In this document: piece by piece, positions 1 to 10,361 of the stretch
Layout: each line of letters opens with the position of its first letter
Numbering within the stretch: the first letter of the stretch is position 1
The notes under the pieces: generated by a model
The model's database searches: none
Told to the model about the DNA's origin: nothing
What the model saw: only the letters and a program-made list of their open reading frames with translations
DNA from: Tyto alba
Lineage: Eukaryota > Chordata > Aves > Strigiformes > Tytonidae
Length of the DNA: 64,000 nt
Reading direction: 5' to 3'
Assembly: GCF_018691265.1 (NCBI RefSeq)
Contig: NW_024881279.1
Coordinates: forward strand, 10,580,243 to 10,644,242
Translations under genes and position numbers: made by a program

Positions 1-656
1 GAAGACATAAAATAATACTTCACTTGTCTCCCAAAGGATTTAAAAGTAAATTCTTGTTTAGTGCTCAAATACTGTATTTAAGCAATAGATGGTGTATTTA
101 CAAGTACATCTCTTGTAAGTGGATGGTGCTGTTTTCTCTACCCGTAGCCCAGGCAGCGTGGCAGGGAGCCAGGCTCAAAAGCCATGGGAGCACAGTGCAG
201 GGTTTGAGCTCCAGTCAGGGTAGATAAGCAGTCCTTTGCTTACAGAGATTCCTTCATCCCAGCAAGACCATGATTCAGATGCCCGATTATAGGCACCCGT
301 TTTGGAAGTGGGTTGGCCAGCTGCAAGATTTGCAGATTCCACCAGTGTTCCAGACCCAACACAAAACTGAAACTTTGGAGGATGATTTTTAGCCTTTCTT
401 GCCACAATTAAAAGTGTTGTGTTTAATATTAAACGTTCATACGTTTTTAATCCAGAAGCCTGGCTTTCAGTTCTCAAATAACCCATTTGTAATAGGTTCT
501 TCATCCAAGAAGGGGAAAAAAATACTTGGTCCTGGAAGCCAGCTCCATAAAGAAACACAAAGAGTATCTTTCTGAATAGCACACAAGTGTGAAAGGAAAC
601 ATGCACTTGCTGGAGAAATGGAATCATTTGTACTCAGTGAAGGGAAAAAGGAATAG

Positions 657-675
657 AAAAAAAAAAAAAAAAAAA
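657..675. repeat. Poly-A tract, 19 bp
   Basis: A perfect run of 19 A lies next to a purine-rich lead (gggaaaaaggaatag). No AATAAA is seen immediately upstream on the plus strand, so a retroposed tail is not supported and a simple homopolymer is the safer reading. Confidence 0.9.
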
Positions 676-1632
676 GAAATAGCTTTTCAAAAGGAGATCT
701 GTGACTGAAGCTCTCCAGAACTGTTTAACCTGTTGGGGATATTTAGCAGATGAATTCTGACCCACGTTCTCCACTTTGCTATACCCTGTGACAGAGCGAC
801 GCAGCATCTGCCGCTTGTGTTCCTCTCCAGACACGCTCACAATGCCGGAGGAAACGGGGGAGAAAATTATGCAAATTGCTCTGAGCAGATTACTTTGACC
901 AGCTGCTCTTCTTCCTCCTCAATCAAAGGTCTGCCTGGGAAAGCCAATCTAGATTATATATGTCAGTTGCATACTCTGAGGCTGAGCCACTGACTCTTGG
1001 TTTCTTTCTCCCCAAACAGGGATGTTTCTTATGGTGAAATAAAATGTGAAGCACTGGGGATATCAATTGCTCAAAAGAGGGCACAAGGGGATGGGAATTC
1101 CTTTTGCTTTTTATGCAGTAGCACCATGCCAGGTCGCTTGCTGTTTTTTCAGGGCTATTCCCAGAGAAAGTGGTTCATCTCCACGCTAGCAATTATTGAA
1201 TTTTATTATTAAGCATGATGAAATGCAGCAGAGAGAAGAAAAATGAGCAAAAAGGCTCCCTAGACGGCATGTTCACGGCATGGCCTTAGGTGGTGTTATT
1301 AAGCACATGGGCTGAAAGCTGAGTAGCTTTACCCTATGCAGCCAGGGGTGTTGCTGGCTCTTTATTTTTTTGTGTTGCTCTTGCAAAGTGAAATTTATTC
1401 ATGAACACAAACTGGAGGCCAACCTGCTGATGCGTGTTTCGCAAACCCGCCAGATGTGGCTGTGACGTTCCTCTCAGACAGACCAAGAGCTCCAGCCGTG
1501 TGCGGCCACTCCGGGCTGGAGCTCCTCTGCCTCCCTGCCCTCCCCTGCCGCACGCTGCCTACCCTGCACCTTTAACAACGTTCAGAGTCCAGACAAGACT
1601 CCTCAGCTTCATAAATGATTAATATATTCTTC

Positions 1633-1659
1633 TTTTTTTTTTTTTTTTTTTTTTTTTTT
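1633..1659. repeat. Poly-T tract, 27 bp
   Basis: A perfect run of 27 T. Read on the minus strand it would be a poly-A tail after ...attcttcctttg, but no AATAAA or ATTAAA is visible in the adjoining 40 bases, so it is called a homopolymer only. Confidence 0.9.
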
Positions 1660-4600
1660 CAAAGGAAGAATGCTGCTGCACCAGAGAGCACCTAACCCCA
1701 GCAGAAAAAAATACAGTCCTGTCACAGTCTTGTGGCAAGCCAGATTTCACTGCATTAAATCACCATTAAGGTTTTCCGTAAGTTTGATGGAAACTTCATT
1801 TTCTTTTTATCCCATATACAAGTCAAAGGAAGTCCCATGTTAGCATGTGATAAAACACACACACATAAATATGTGAGCTGAATATTGCTGCAGATCTGTT
1901 GGGACGCACCCTCCAGAGGGTGCAGTTCCAGTAAGAGAGAGCCCTTACTGTGGTTTAGAGAGATTAGTAATTCTCTTGCCCTGGTTTATTTTTTATTGGT
2001 CCTATCCCATAGATTTTTCCCAGCGGATGCCAGAATTGCTGAAGATTTTAGCATTTCAATATACATCCCCACCTCCGAATTTCTAATCCGATTCAGCCCG
2101 GCACGTAAGCAGGTACTGAAGAGCCTCACCAAGCAGGCACACACCGAGGTCTGGAGCTGCTTTGCTGAGCTGGGGTCTTAGAGCATGAGCTTTAGCACTC
2201 TGGCTCACTTTCTGCTGTTTTTACCTATTTTGTGTTCATCCAGTTAGTATGGGAGTGGGTGTGATCAGTGTAAACAAAAGTTAGTCAAGCAAGCAAATTA
2301 TATTGAGCAGGCCAAAGATTTCTGACAAAAATTCTGTATGTTGAGATGCTCAAAGCTGCAAGCACTTGAAGTGCAGATCTCTCCCTGCTTTCTACCATCA
2401 CATGCCAGTGGTGAGGATGACATTTTAAAAATCTGAATCAGTGCAAATTATTTTAATTTTTTAATCATGTGGTGTGAAAACTAGACAAAATAAGTTAATC
2501 CAACTGAATACAAAATTCTTTTTTCTTTCCCTGGTCTTAAGGTGCTTTTTAAAAGGTGTATCCTAATATTTTTCCAGAGTTTAAAACCATTGTTAAATTG
2601 TAGCATAAGAAGTGCACTGGCATCATCCAGTAAAATTATCATTTGCTATGTATTTCTGTGTAACATGCTCTTAACATTTTTTACAGAAAATGTTTATAAA
2701 AATGAGACAGTGACAAATAAAACCCACTGTAGGTTTGCCCTATTATTTCTGGATTGCCTGTAGTGCTTGCCTCAATGGCATGCAGGATGTGTGCTGACAA
2801 CACAGGAATCTATGGGACTAGCTGCTTCGTCTAATTTCTGTTTGCTGCCCAATAAGTCTGAGCAGCCTCTGTTCAGGGAGAAGCTGCAATTATAGCTGTG
2901 ATCTTGACACCAGAGTTCACCTGCTTTTCGGGAGAAGTTTGCAGAGGTTTGGAAGCTAATGAGCTGCAGCTAAAGCAGGGGGAGCTCTGCAGCTACTTCT
3001 TTAGGGGGGTTTAAGTTCCTCCGCATGGTGTGTTATTCAGCTTTTCTGTCTTGCTCTGAGCCTCCAAAGTGCATGTTCTCACTTTGTTTCTCCAAGCCTT
3101 GGCTCTATTCTGCTTTATCAGGACTGTCTTGTAGGAAGAATTGCTGCAGTGTATTGATGGAATGAAAGTTACCCGTAAAAAAACCCGGCCCTTGAGATAT
3201 GATGAATTAGCTGCAATTTCACTGGTAAAAATGGTCTCTCGTAGCTGGCTATTAACTACACTCTAGTGAATACATTTTCATGCAAGAGATGGTTTGCTAT
3301 TTCAAAGGAGTGTCATTGAGACTTGATCAAGTTATTTTCAAAAGTTTGAAGTATTATTAGCTGGTAAATCCTATTGCTCAATTTTACAGTCACATTTTTT
3401 ATTTGCTGTTGCTTCTCTGTACATTCAGTGAGGCTGTCTGGGGGGGTACCGAAGGAAAAGTGAAGCTAACTACCCTGAAGAAACTGTAAAAAATAGAAAT
3501 ACTTACCTGTTACTCTAGCTTAAAGGAAGTATGACCTTGTATTTCATGGTACTGTGGAGTAGGCTGGAAATCACTCCCTCACCAGCATGCTTGCATTTCT
3601 AAGCTGCAGCCAGGATTCTCCTTATCTTTTACAGAGCACAGTTGCTGATGTGCCATTATGGGTCACTTGTTACAATACGCTGCTTGCTATTTTTTGACAC
3701 ACAGTCAAGAGGGGTTTTTTTTTGTTTGTTTGTTTTATTTTGGTTTTAGGTTAATAATGAAAGGAAAAATCTAGCCAGCAGGGTAGTTCAGAAAGTTAAG
3801 TAAAATGATTGCCTGTCAGATCAACATCTCTAAAAGAGGAAAGAGCAACAGAGGTTGCCTGAGAGTCCATCAGTGGCAAGTGGGAAGGAATGACTGGTTC
3901 TGAGCAAGCTTGGGAGATGGATGTTACTCAGGAGCCACCGATCAAAACAATTAGTAATTGGCAATTCAGCAAAGTGGCTGTTGAGTTCTGTATGAAACAG
4001 CTATCCTCTCACCTGAAGAAAGCAGTTTCTTTCCAGATCTGGACTAAACTGGACTGTTTCTGCAAATGATCTGAGGGCATCTCAGATGCACTAATGCCAT
4101 CGGAAATTTGAAATCCGTAAGGTATTGGATCATCCTGTATTTACCATGTCTCTGCAGGGAACCTTAATTACAGAGAGGAAATGACTTGCTGGCATTTGCA
4201 CTTTCCTGCTTTGCCATTGAATTCATCATGGTCAGTGTTTTCCTTGTCTACTTCCAGTTTACTCAGGTTGTAACTCTAGTGGATCTTTCACTCAATCCCA
4301 GTTAACCCAGGCCAGTCCGTGGTTAGGAGATGTCCAAAGGAAATCCCAAGTGTTGGAAATAATTTCTGTTGAACCAAGGGTATTTTAGGGGCATGTTCTT
4401 ATTGGATCTGCTGCATTTTGAATGCACCAAATCCATGGTGAATGCATGGTGAAATCCTTGTGCACATTTAGTGAGGAAGGGTGTTAACTTCTGTGCCCTA
4501 CCTAAATTTTAACTCCTGCCCTCCCCAAAACCTGTAACTTCAGGCAGATAAACTGTACTTCAGTGATCTATGGCTATTTTTTTTTCTGATGACAGTTCTT

Positions 4601-7600
4601 CTTTGTCTTCCATCCCAGAATTTACCACATTTCACTATGGAGTAATCACTGAACAAATCCATAAACGTACAGACAACTGGATGATCCCATGAGCTCATTT
4701 TTTCCCCATACACACAAGTCTTAAAATGTTGGATCTTGTTTCCATATCTGGTCTTGAGGAAGGCGCTAACTTAATATAAAACTGCCCAGTTGAAAAGCCA
4801 TTTCGAACCTGCTCAGTGCTGCCGTAAGGGACCGCGGGGCATGCGGCTGGACAGGAAATGGAAACGGAGATCTGTTCTGTTGCAGCAAGGCTGACCTGTT
4901 GCCCCTTCTCCTTTTTTTCTTTCCTGTGAGGTGTCCTTTGGATCTAAAAGCAATTCTATCATGGTGGCACACAGTTCTTCCTCTCAGGATGCCTTACGAA
5001 TTAGACCTACATAGGACGTAAGTTTTTTTTTGAAAATTCAAGTTGCTGTCTGTGGCACTGTCAGAAGCACAGAGCAAACAGTGAGAGGGAAGAACATGCT
5101 ATGTTTTGCTCGGCCTGTCACACTGAGATGCACCATGCTTTGCTTGCTAAGTTCCTCATGGCTTTACTTGAGCACTGGAGAGCGATGTGGATTTATCCCA
5201 TTTCATTTTCAGATGCACAAGCTGAACTTAAAGCTGGAATTGGTGGATGCAGCATTTCCTGGCCTGCAGAGTGAGCCAGTCTGACAGGAGCATCAGCAAG
5301 GGAGAATAGGTACAGAGACACTGTGTGATCATAATCACTCCTAAAGCCCACCTCCTTGATGCTTCCAAGCGGAATCTGGACAGAAGCAAGTAAGCAAGGG
5401 TTTCTCTCTCAACTTGGTCCTGTAATCCCCTCCCGCTTCTTTTTCTGCCCCCCTCCGCAAACCCCCCAGGAAGGCAGTGAAATCCGATAGGCAGTTAAAT
5501 CAAAGCTCTGTCCTGTTACCAGGTTACCCACCACTAAATCTGCGAGGGACTTGGGGACATTTTCTATGACTAAACAAGTGACTGCTCTGTCCTGGGGGTA
5601 TAAATCTAATGCAATCTTGTCAGCGTAAGCTTTGTATATTTATGGGAAGCTTTCAGAGGAGCTGCACGGGATCAGAGTTTCTGTTCAGCTCCAAGACACA
5701 GCATCCCCCGGCATGCCTGTGAACGAAGAGGCATGTCCCAGGCATACGTCGCTGCCTCACTGCAGAGCCCTGAAGAGCAGTGATGCATGCGGACTGATTT
5801 GTCACTTCTGGAACTGGTGTAAGAGACCTGGAGTGGGAGTATGAAGGATGGAAGTGACACCAGGGTAAGGGCAAGGAACATTCACACTATATTTAGGGCA
5901 GAAGCAGATAGTGGTAACAATTGCAAGGATCATATATAATGCAGTAAAACTGTCTACCTGAAATATAAACAAAAGCCCTTTCCTGAGGCAGTGAGGGGCT
6001 ATCAGTCATGTTGACAGTCTCCTCAGCTAAGCAGCCAGGACATCTCATTCAGAAAGCTCGGACAAAGTGTAGGACACTGCTTATTCCTTTAATAGCATCC
6101 TGGAAACAGTCTCTCTGCTCTGGTGCAGAGTAACGGCTCCTCTCTAGACATTTTACACAGGCTTCATGAGTGCATGCTAGCACCTTTGGTGGTTGCTACA
6201 CCCTGAGCAGCACAAGGGTGGTATATATGCCAGGATGCAGCAGAAGATTAGAGAATTTGACTTAAAGTATGCTCTTAATCTGAAAACTTGTTCAAGCATA
6301 TATGTTGATCAGCTGTGTTGGATCCCAGATCAAAACTTATTAATTCCTGAATGCATTCATTCTGCTTCTAGGATGTTTCCTTTAGTGAGCAAACCAGCAC
6401 AAAACCCAGCAGAATTTAATTCTACACAAATATGCCTCAGACTGAGGAATGGGCTCTGCTTCAATCTGCCCTTTCACATATTGTTTTCAGCCCACATGGA
6501 GCAAATGTACTGAAAAATTTCAGTATGCCTCCTATATTTTTTTTTCCCTTTCCCACCACTGGACATTTTTGGCCATTCTCAGTAAGCAGATGCTGTCTGG
6601 ATCTCAGCTAGTACATCTTTACCTATGTTGTGCTAAGAAGGAAGACTGCCCTCATTCTTCAAGGAGTGGAAAGTAGGCAGATGCCATCCATTGCTTCTCA
6701 GGGTAATTCCCACATCCTGGAGAGCATCATCTTTTCTGGGCAGCACCCACAGTGCCGACAATAGTGACAGAAAGCTCTGTGAGCTGCAGGATGCTTGGTG
6801 TGCTCCCTGTCTCATGCTAATTCTTTAGCCGGTCTACTTTTAAAAGTCTCAGAAGAATGAAATTCCACTCTGAGATATCCAGATACAATTCAAGAACAAA
6901 CCCTTCAAAGTGGTAGATGGAAGGTAAGAGATACAGGGGGAACCTGATCCCCAGCCTCCACGCACAGGAGGAAGGCATTTGATTGCAGTTTTATTGTTCT
7001 GCATGTCAAAACTGATGGACTGTTAGGAACAAGGGGCTGTCTCTGGGGAGAAGCGGCCCACGGCTGGGTTGGCAGTGGTTTCTCTGGGTCTAAGAGCGAG
7101 CGTCGGGGAGAGGCTGGGGCTGAGACTGGTGGCAGCCGTGTCACTGAGCTGCCATGTGTCATTGTGGCTCTAGCTAGCAAAGAGCCCCCTTTCATATCTG
7201 TTCCCAGTCTTGGCTACCAGCCCCTCATTTGCACTCATAATAAATTCACTTGTTAATTGGAAGAAGTAAATATGATGAGCTTTTGATACAGTTCAAAGGA
7301 GCAATAGCCAGTTTCTTGATTCTCAGGTTGGCAACTATCCTTTCTGCGTGCCCCAGAAACAAAGTGCAGTTCTTGCTCCAGCAACTGCCAGGTTTTTTAC
7401 ATCTTTTGATCAAGAGCCTGTCTGCAGAAAGGAAAAAAAACAACACCCAACTGTTTGGATCTTTTTTCCCTACAATTATTTTCACATCCATTACTCAGCA
7501 GAACCCTGGGATGCCCTTTCATTCTTACACAAATACTTTCTTCTTTGGGGATTTATTTAAAGTTTCCTTGTGCATGAAGTGGTCACTTGTCAGCTATCCA

Positions 7601-7947
7601 CCTGAAGGGGTGAGGCAGAGAAAGCACAGTCAGCTAAAAAGGAACCCTGACTTCAAGCATTTAAAATGAATATTGACAAAAAGAGGGGGTGGGGAGGAGT
7701 GAGAATCAAAAGCTTGAAAATTGCTGATCAGGTGAAACCTGACTGCCTCCTGCCTATGGTAGGAAATGGCATCATTAGGAGGGACACAACAGGGCTGGCA
7801 TTATGCAATGCCTGGTTGGGAGCAGAGAATGGCACAGCAGTAATTCCTACTCAGACCAGAAAAGTAGGGGATTGCCCTTTTGTCTGGCATGTGAAATTTC
7901 CATCCTGGGAAAACCCCAGGCCGTGGTAGTCCCCAGACTGGGTCACA

Positions 7948-8009
7948 CTGGTGGTCTGTGCAGCTCAGGCTCTGGTGCTCATTACCAGAGGTGCTGCACA
8001 GACCAACAG
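7948..8009. other. Strong imperfect hairpin, microRNA-precursor-like
   Basis: Bases 7952-7964 pair perfectly with 7993-8005 (13 bp). Outside one G/A mismatch, 7948-7950 pair with 8007-8009. An asymmetric internal loop (7965-7969 against 7991-7992) is followed by a second perfect 7-bp stem, 7970-7976 with 7984-7990, closed by the 7-base loop at 7977-7983. In total 23 base pairs lie within 62 nt. The shape resembles a short pre-miRNA, or the palindromic core of an old inverted-repeat element. Neither the transcribed strand nor any expression can be read from sequence. The pairing is seen directly; the function is inference. Confidence 0.45.
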
Positions 8010-8452
8010 CAGGCGCCCTGCAGTAGGCACAGGTGGGATATTTTGTCTCCCTGTCACAGATTACATCAAACCCTTAGTTAAACTGTGGAGTTTGCTATTC
8101 CTATTCCATCTCATATTTCACCTCTAATCTAAGCGTGCGAGTGGTGGCATCACCAATAGACCAGATGACTCAAGCATGGACCGGGATGGAGCAGCACCTC
8201 AGGCTGCTGGAGACCTCTAAAGAGGCAGGGATTGGGGACACAGAAAGCTGAGCATCCTGCACAGAGCCTTCCCTCTGCAGATATTTAATGGTAATTAGGG
8301 CTGGGGATGCCAGTGATGATCAGCCATTATTGGTTATTAGGTGCTTCACAGTTCATGAATGGTGCTCTCAGGCTGGCTGTGTCCACAGTGTAAAGGAAAA
8401 GCATCAGGACTGGCATCTCTGAGCATCACAGTGCCAAGAGATAAGAAGTTAA

Positions 8453-8453
<1 letters not shown>

Positions 8454-8487
<34 letters not shown>
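8454..8487. repeat. Poly-T (27) followed by poly-A (7)
   Basis: A perfect T27 passes directly into A7. This is a homopolymer junction and is likely to vary in length and be prone to sequencing error. Confidence 0.9.
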
Positions 8488-8640
8488 TAATCTCCAAGCA
8501 TTTATTGCAAGTCAGGACTGAGACACTGGAAGAGAAAGCTGCAGCACTGCTTCCCATGTACTCTCTTCTGTGCTGAGCAGACCCAGGCCCCTGGGATAAG
8601 GATTTCAAGAGCAATAAATTCACTCTAAAAATTTAAAGAG
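8454..8640 (-). pseudogene. Possible 3' end of a retrocopied transcript
   Basis: On the minus strand a canonical AATAAA (complement of 8501-8506) lies about 14 bases before a T7 stretch (complement of 8481-8487), which is followed directly by a run of 27 A (complement of 8454-8480). This order of signal, short spacer and A-tail is what a processed retrocopy leaves. The sequence upstream on the minus strand (8507-8640) reads like 3'UTR and has no recognisable protein. The parent gene is unknown, and a target-site duplication was not found by eye. Retrocopies are rare in birds, so a chance signal beside a homopolymer is a serious alternative. Confidence 0.25.
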
Positions 8641-9450
8641 GATGACGCAGAAAACTTCAAACAAACAAACAAACCAGCTCCACACAATAAAAGTCATTTC
8701 TCTCCTGACGTCTCTCTCTAGTTACAGCATGACACATCAAGGTCAGATACCCTGTCCCACAGGAGCACGGCTTTGTAGAGGGTGAAAATCATCCCCTGAT
8801 GGTGTATGATGTCTGGTGTTTCGTAACAATAAACTGTACTTATATAAAACCCAGGATTCTCATAGTGGGACATCATTTATAGCAAGTGTTCCCTCTCACA
8901 GGGCAGGAAAGCACTGAGCTGAAGTGCCTTCAGGAGGTAGGAAGTGTCAAAGAGATATTTAACCTGCAATTGCTGATCCCAGGCTCTGTTGTCTACCTTC
9001 TATATCATGCTGCCTTCCTCACGCAAAGGAGAGCTCACATCTGTAGCTCAATAAATTAGCCATTCATACCAGGAGGTTTCTCTATGGCAGAAGCTGAACT
9101 CAACAGCAAGAATAATAATCCATATGTTTGTTATTGTGATCAGCTCCTCTGGAAGATAAAACATAGAAAGCTCTGCTGGAGCATCACGAATGCTGCAGCA
9201 CTCAAGGCCCCCGATGCTTTCTGTCAGGAAAGGGGATGGGAACAAGGAGCCTCTCCCTGCCTAGAGCATTTCCACCCCACCAGACTCCTTCACAGCTTCT
9301 TCAGCTTCCCTGCCATACCGATTTTTAGAAAATCTCCTTTTTTTGCTTTTAATGCAGTGGGTTTTCTCGTGCGTAGTCTCCTAAATGAATGCACAGGCTG
9401 TTTCTGGCGTGCTTTAAACCTTCATGCATTTTTAATGATTTACAAGGAAA

Positions 9451-9541
9451 AGATTTTTTTCTCTCTCTCTTCCCCCCTTTTTCTTCCTCCTTGATTCCCT
9501 TTTTCTTTCCTTGAAAAAAAAAAAAAAAAGAAAAAGAAAAA
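9451..9541. repeat. Pyrimidine tract followed by poly-A and GAAAAA repeats
   Basis: About 60 bases of almost pure C/T (CT dinucleotides, then CCTTT-like units) are followed by A16 at 9514-9529 and two GAAAAA units. Switching from polypyrimidine to polypurine on one strand makes this low-complexity DNA and probably unstable in length. Confidence 0.85.
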
Positions 9542-10297
9542 GTAATGACTTAATACATATCAAGTGGAATTGTTGGTTTGTGGTGACGGTTTTATAATTC
9601 CAGGTTCAAGTTTTTTCTATTTAATTATGCACTATAATTCTCATGAACTATAATGCAATAACAAAAGCACGCACCAGAGTTGGCATGTCTGTTCTTTATT
9701 AGTATGGGTATGGGTACTGTGCTTTATGTGTGAAATAAAATATTTGGAACTAATGCTGAGTCTGTTTCTTTAGAATTACACAGAACACTTCTTCCTTTAA
9801 AACAGGGAAACTGGGGCTTTCTGTTCCCTATTTGGCCTGCTTCTTCCCTGATAAATTCAACTGTACTTCATTTCACGATGCCTTACTTGTTTGTAACTGC
9901 CTTTGTAATACCCTAATTGAATAGAGGGTTCATACATTAACCTGAAGTCCTCTATAGTATCTTAGTTTATGAAGGTTAAAAGTGATTAACTGATGAAAGG
10001 CTGCTTGCTGTAAATATTGACATTTCCCCAACCTGCCAGGGTTTTGATTAGCTCCTGAAGTTGCCTTAACATTTTTGTTTATCATGTTATCAACAGTTCC
10101 AAAAGCTTATAAGCATCAGGACTTTTCTCGTGCCAGTTATTGCTAATGTTTCAGACACTGAAGGCAAATGCGTAACAATATATGGTTGAGTACATTCATC
10201 ACCTTTGAGTGGGAATGTGTGTGTAATATTAAGCTTGATTATAAATATTTGCACAAATGGGACTAATATTGCAACAATTAATTTCCCTTTCTTGCAG

Positions 10298-10338
10298 GCA
10301 CTTTATTTCCTTGTCATTCAGTTTTGATGATAATGTTT
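10298..10338 (+). other. Candidate 41-nt microexon framed by splice signals
   Basis: A pyrimidine-rich stretch ending in cttgcag (10291-10297) is followed after 41 bases by gtaagt (10339-10344), a near-ideal vertebrate donor. One of three frames is open across the segment, giving about 13 residues (HFISLSFSFDDNV). Another frame meets TGA. A 41-nt exon shifts frame, so it would need matching neighbours, none of which were identified. Chance pairs of good splice sites are common in 64 kb, so this is only a candidate. Confidence 0.15.
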
Positions 10339-10345
10339 GTAAGTC

Positions 10346-10361
10346 TTTTTTTTTTTTTTTT
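10346..10361. repeat. Poly-T tract, 16 bp
   Basis: A perfect T16 lies just beyond the donor-like gtaagt at 10339-10344. It is a simple homopolymer with no sign of a retroposed tail. Confidence 0.85.

Larger units (their letters stand above)
1..7947. other. Non-coding stretch, no gene recognised
   Basis: This is AT-rich unique-looking sequence. Open frames exist on both strands, the longest being 150 codons at 175-627 minus, 139 at 7250-7669 plus and 106 at 6193-6513 plus. None shows a known domain, a repeat-derived polymerase or a convincing exon structure. Small patches near 1480-1560 and 7030-7140 are richer in G+C with a few CpGs, but neither is a CpG island. Apart from the homopolymers at 657-675 and 1633-1659 and a short T-rich, TTTG-repeat patch at 3713-3740, nothing else could be assigned. 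Intron or intergenic DNA fits best. Confidence 0.7.

Noticed and set aside
1003..1212. Good acceptor-like tract (ctccccaaacag) followed by an open frame
   Set aside because: No convincing donor at the other end and the peptide resembles nothing known.
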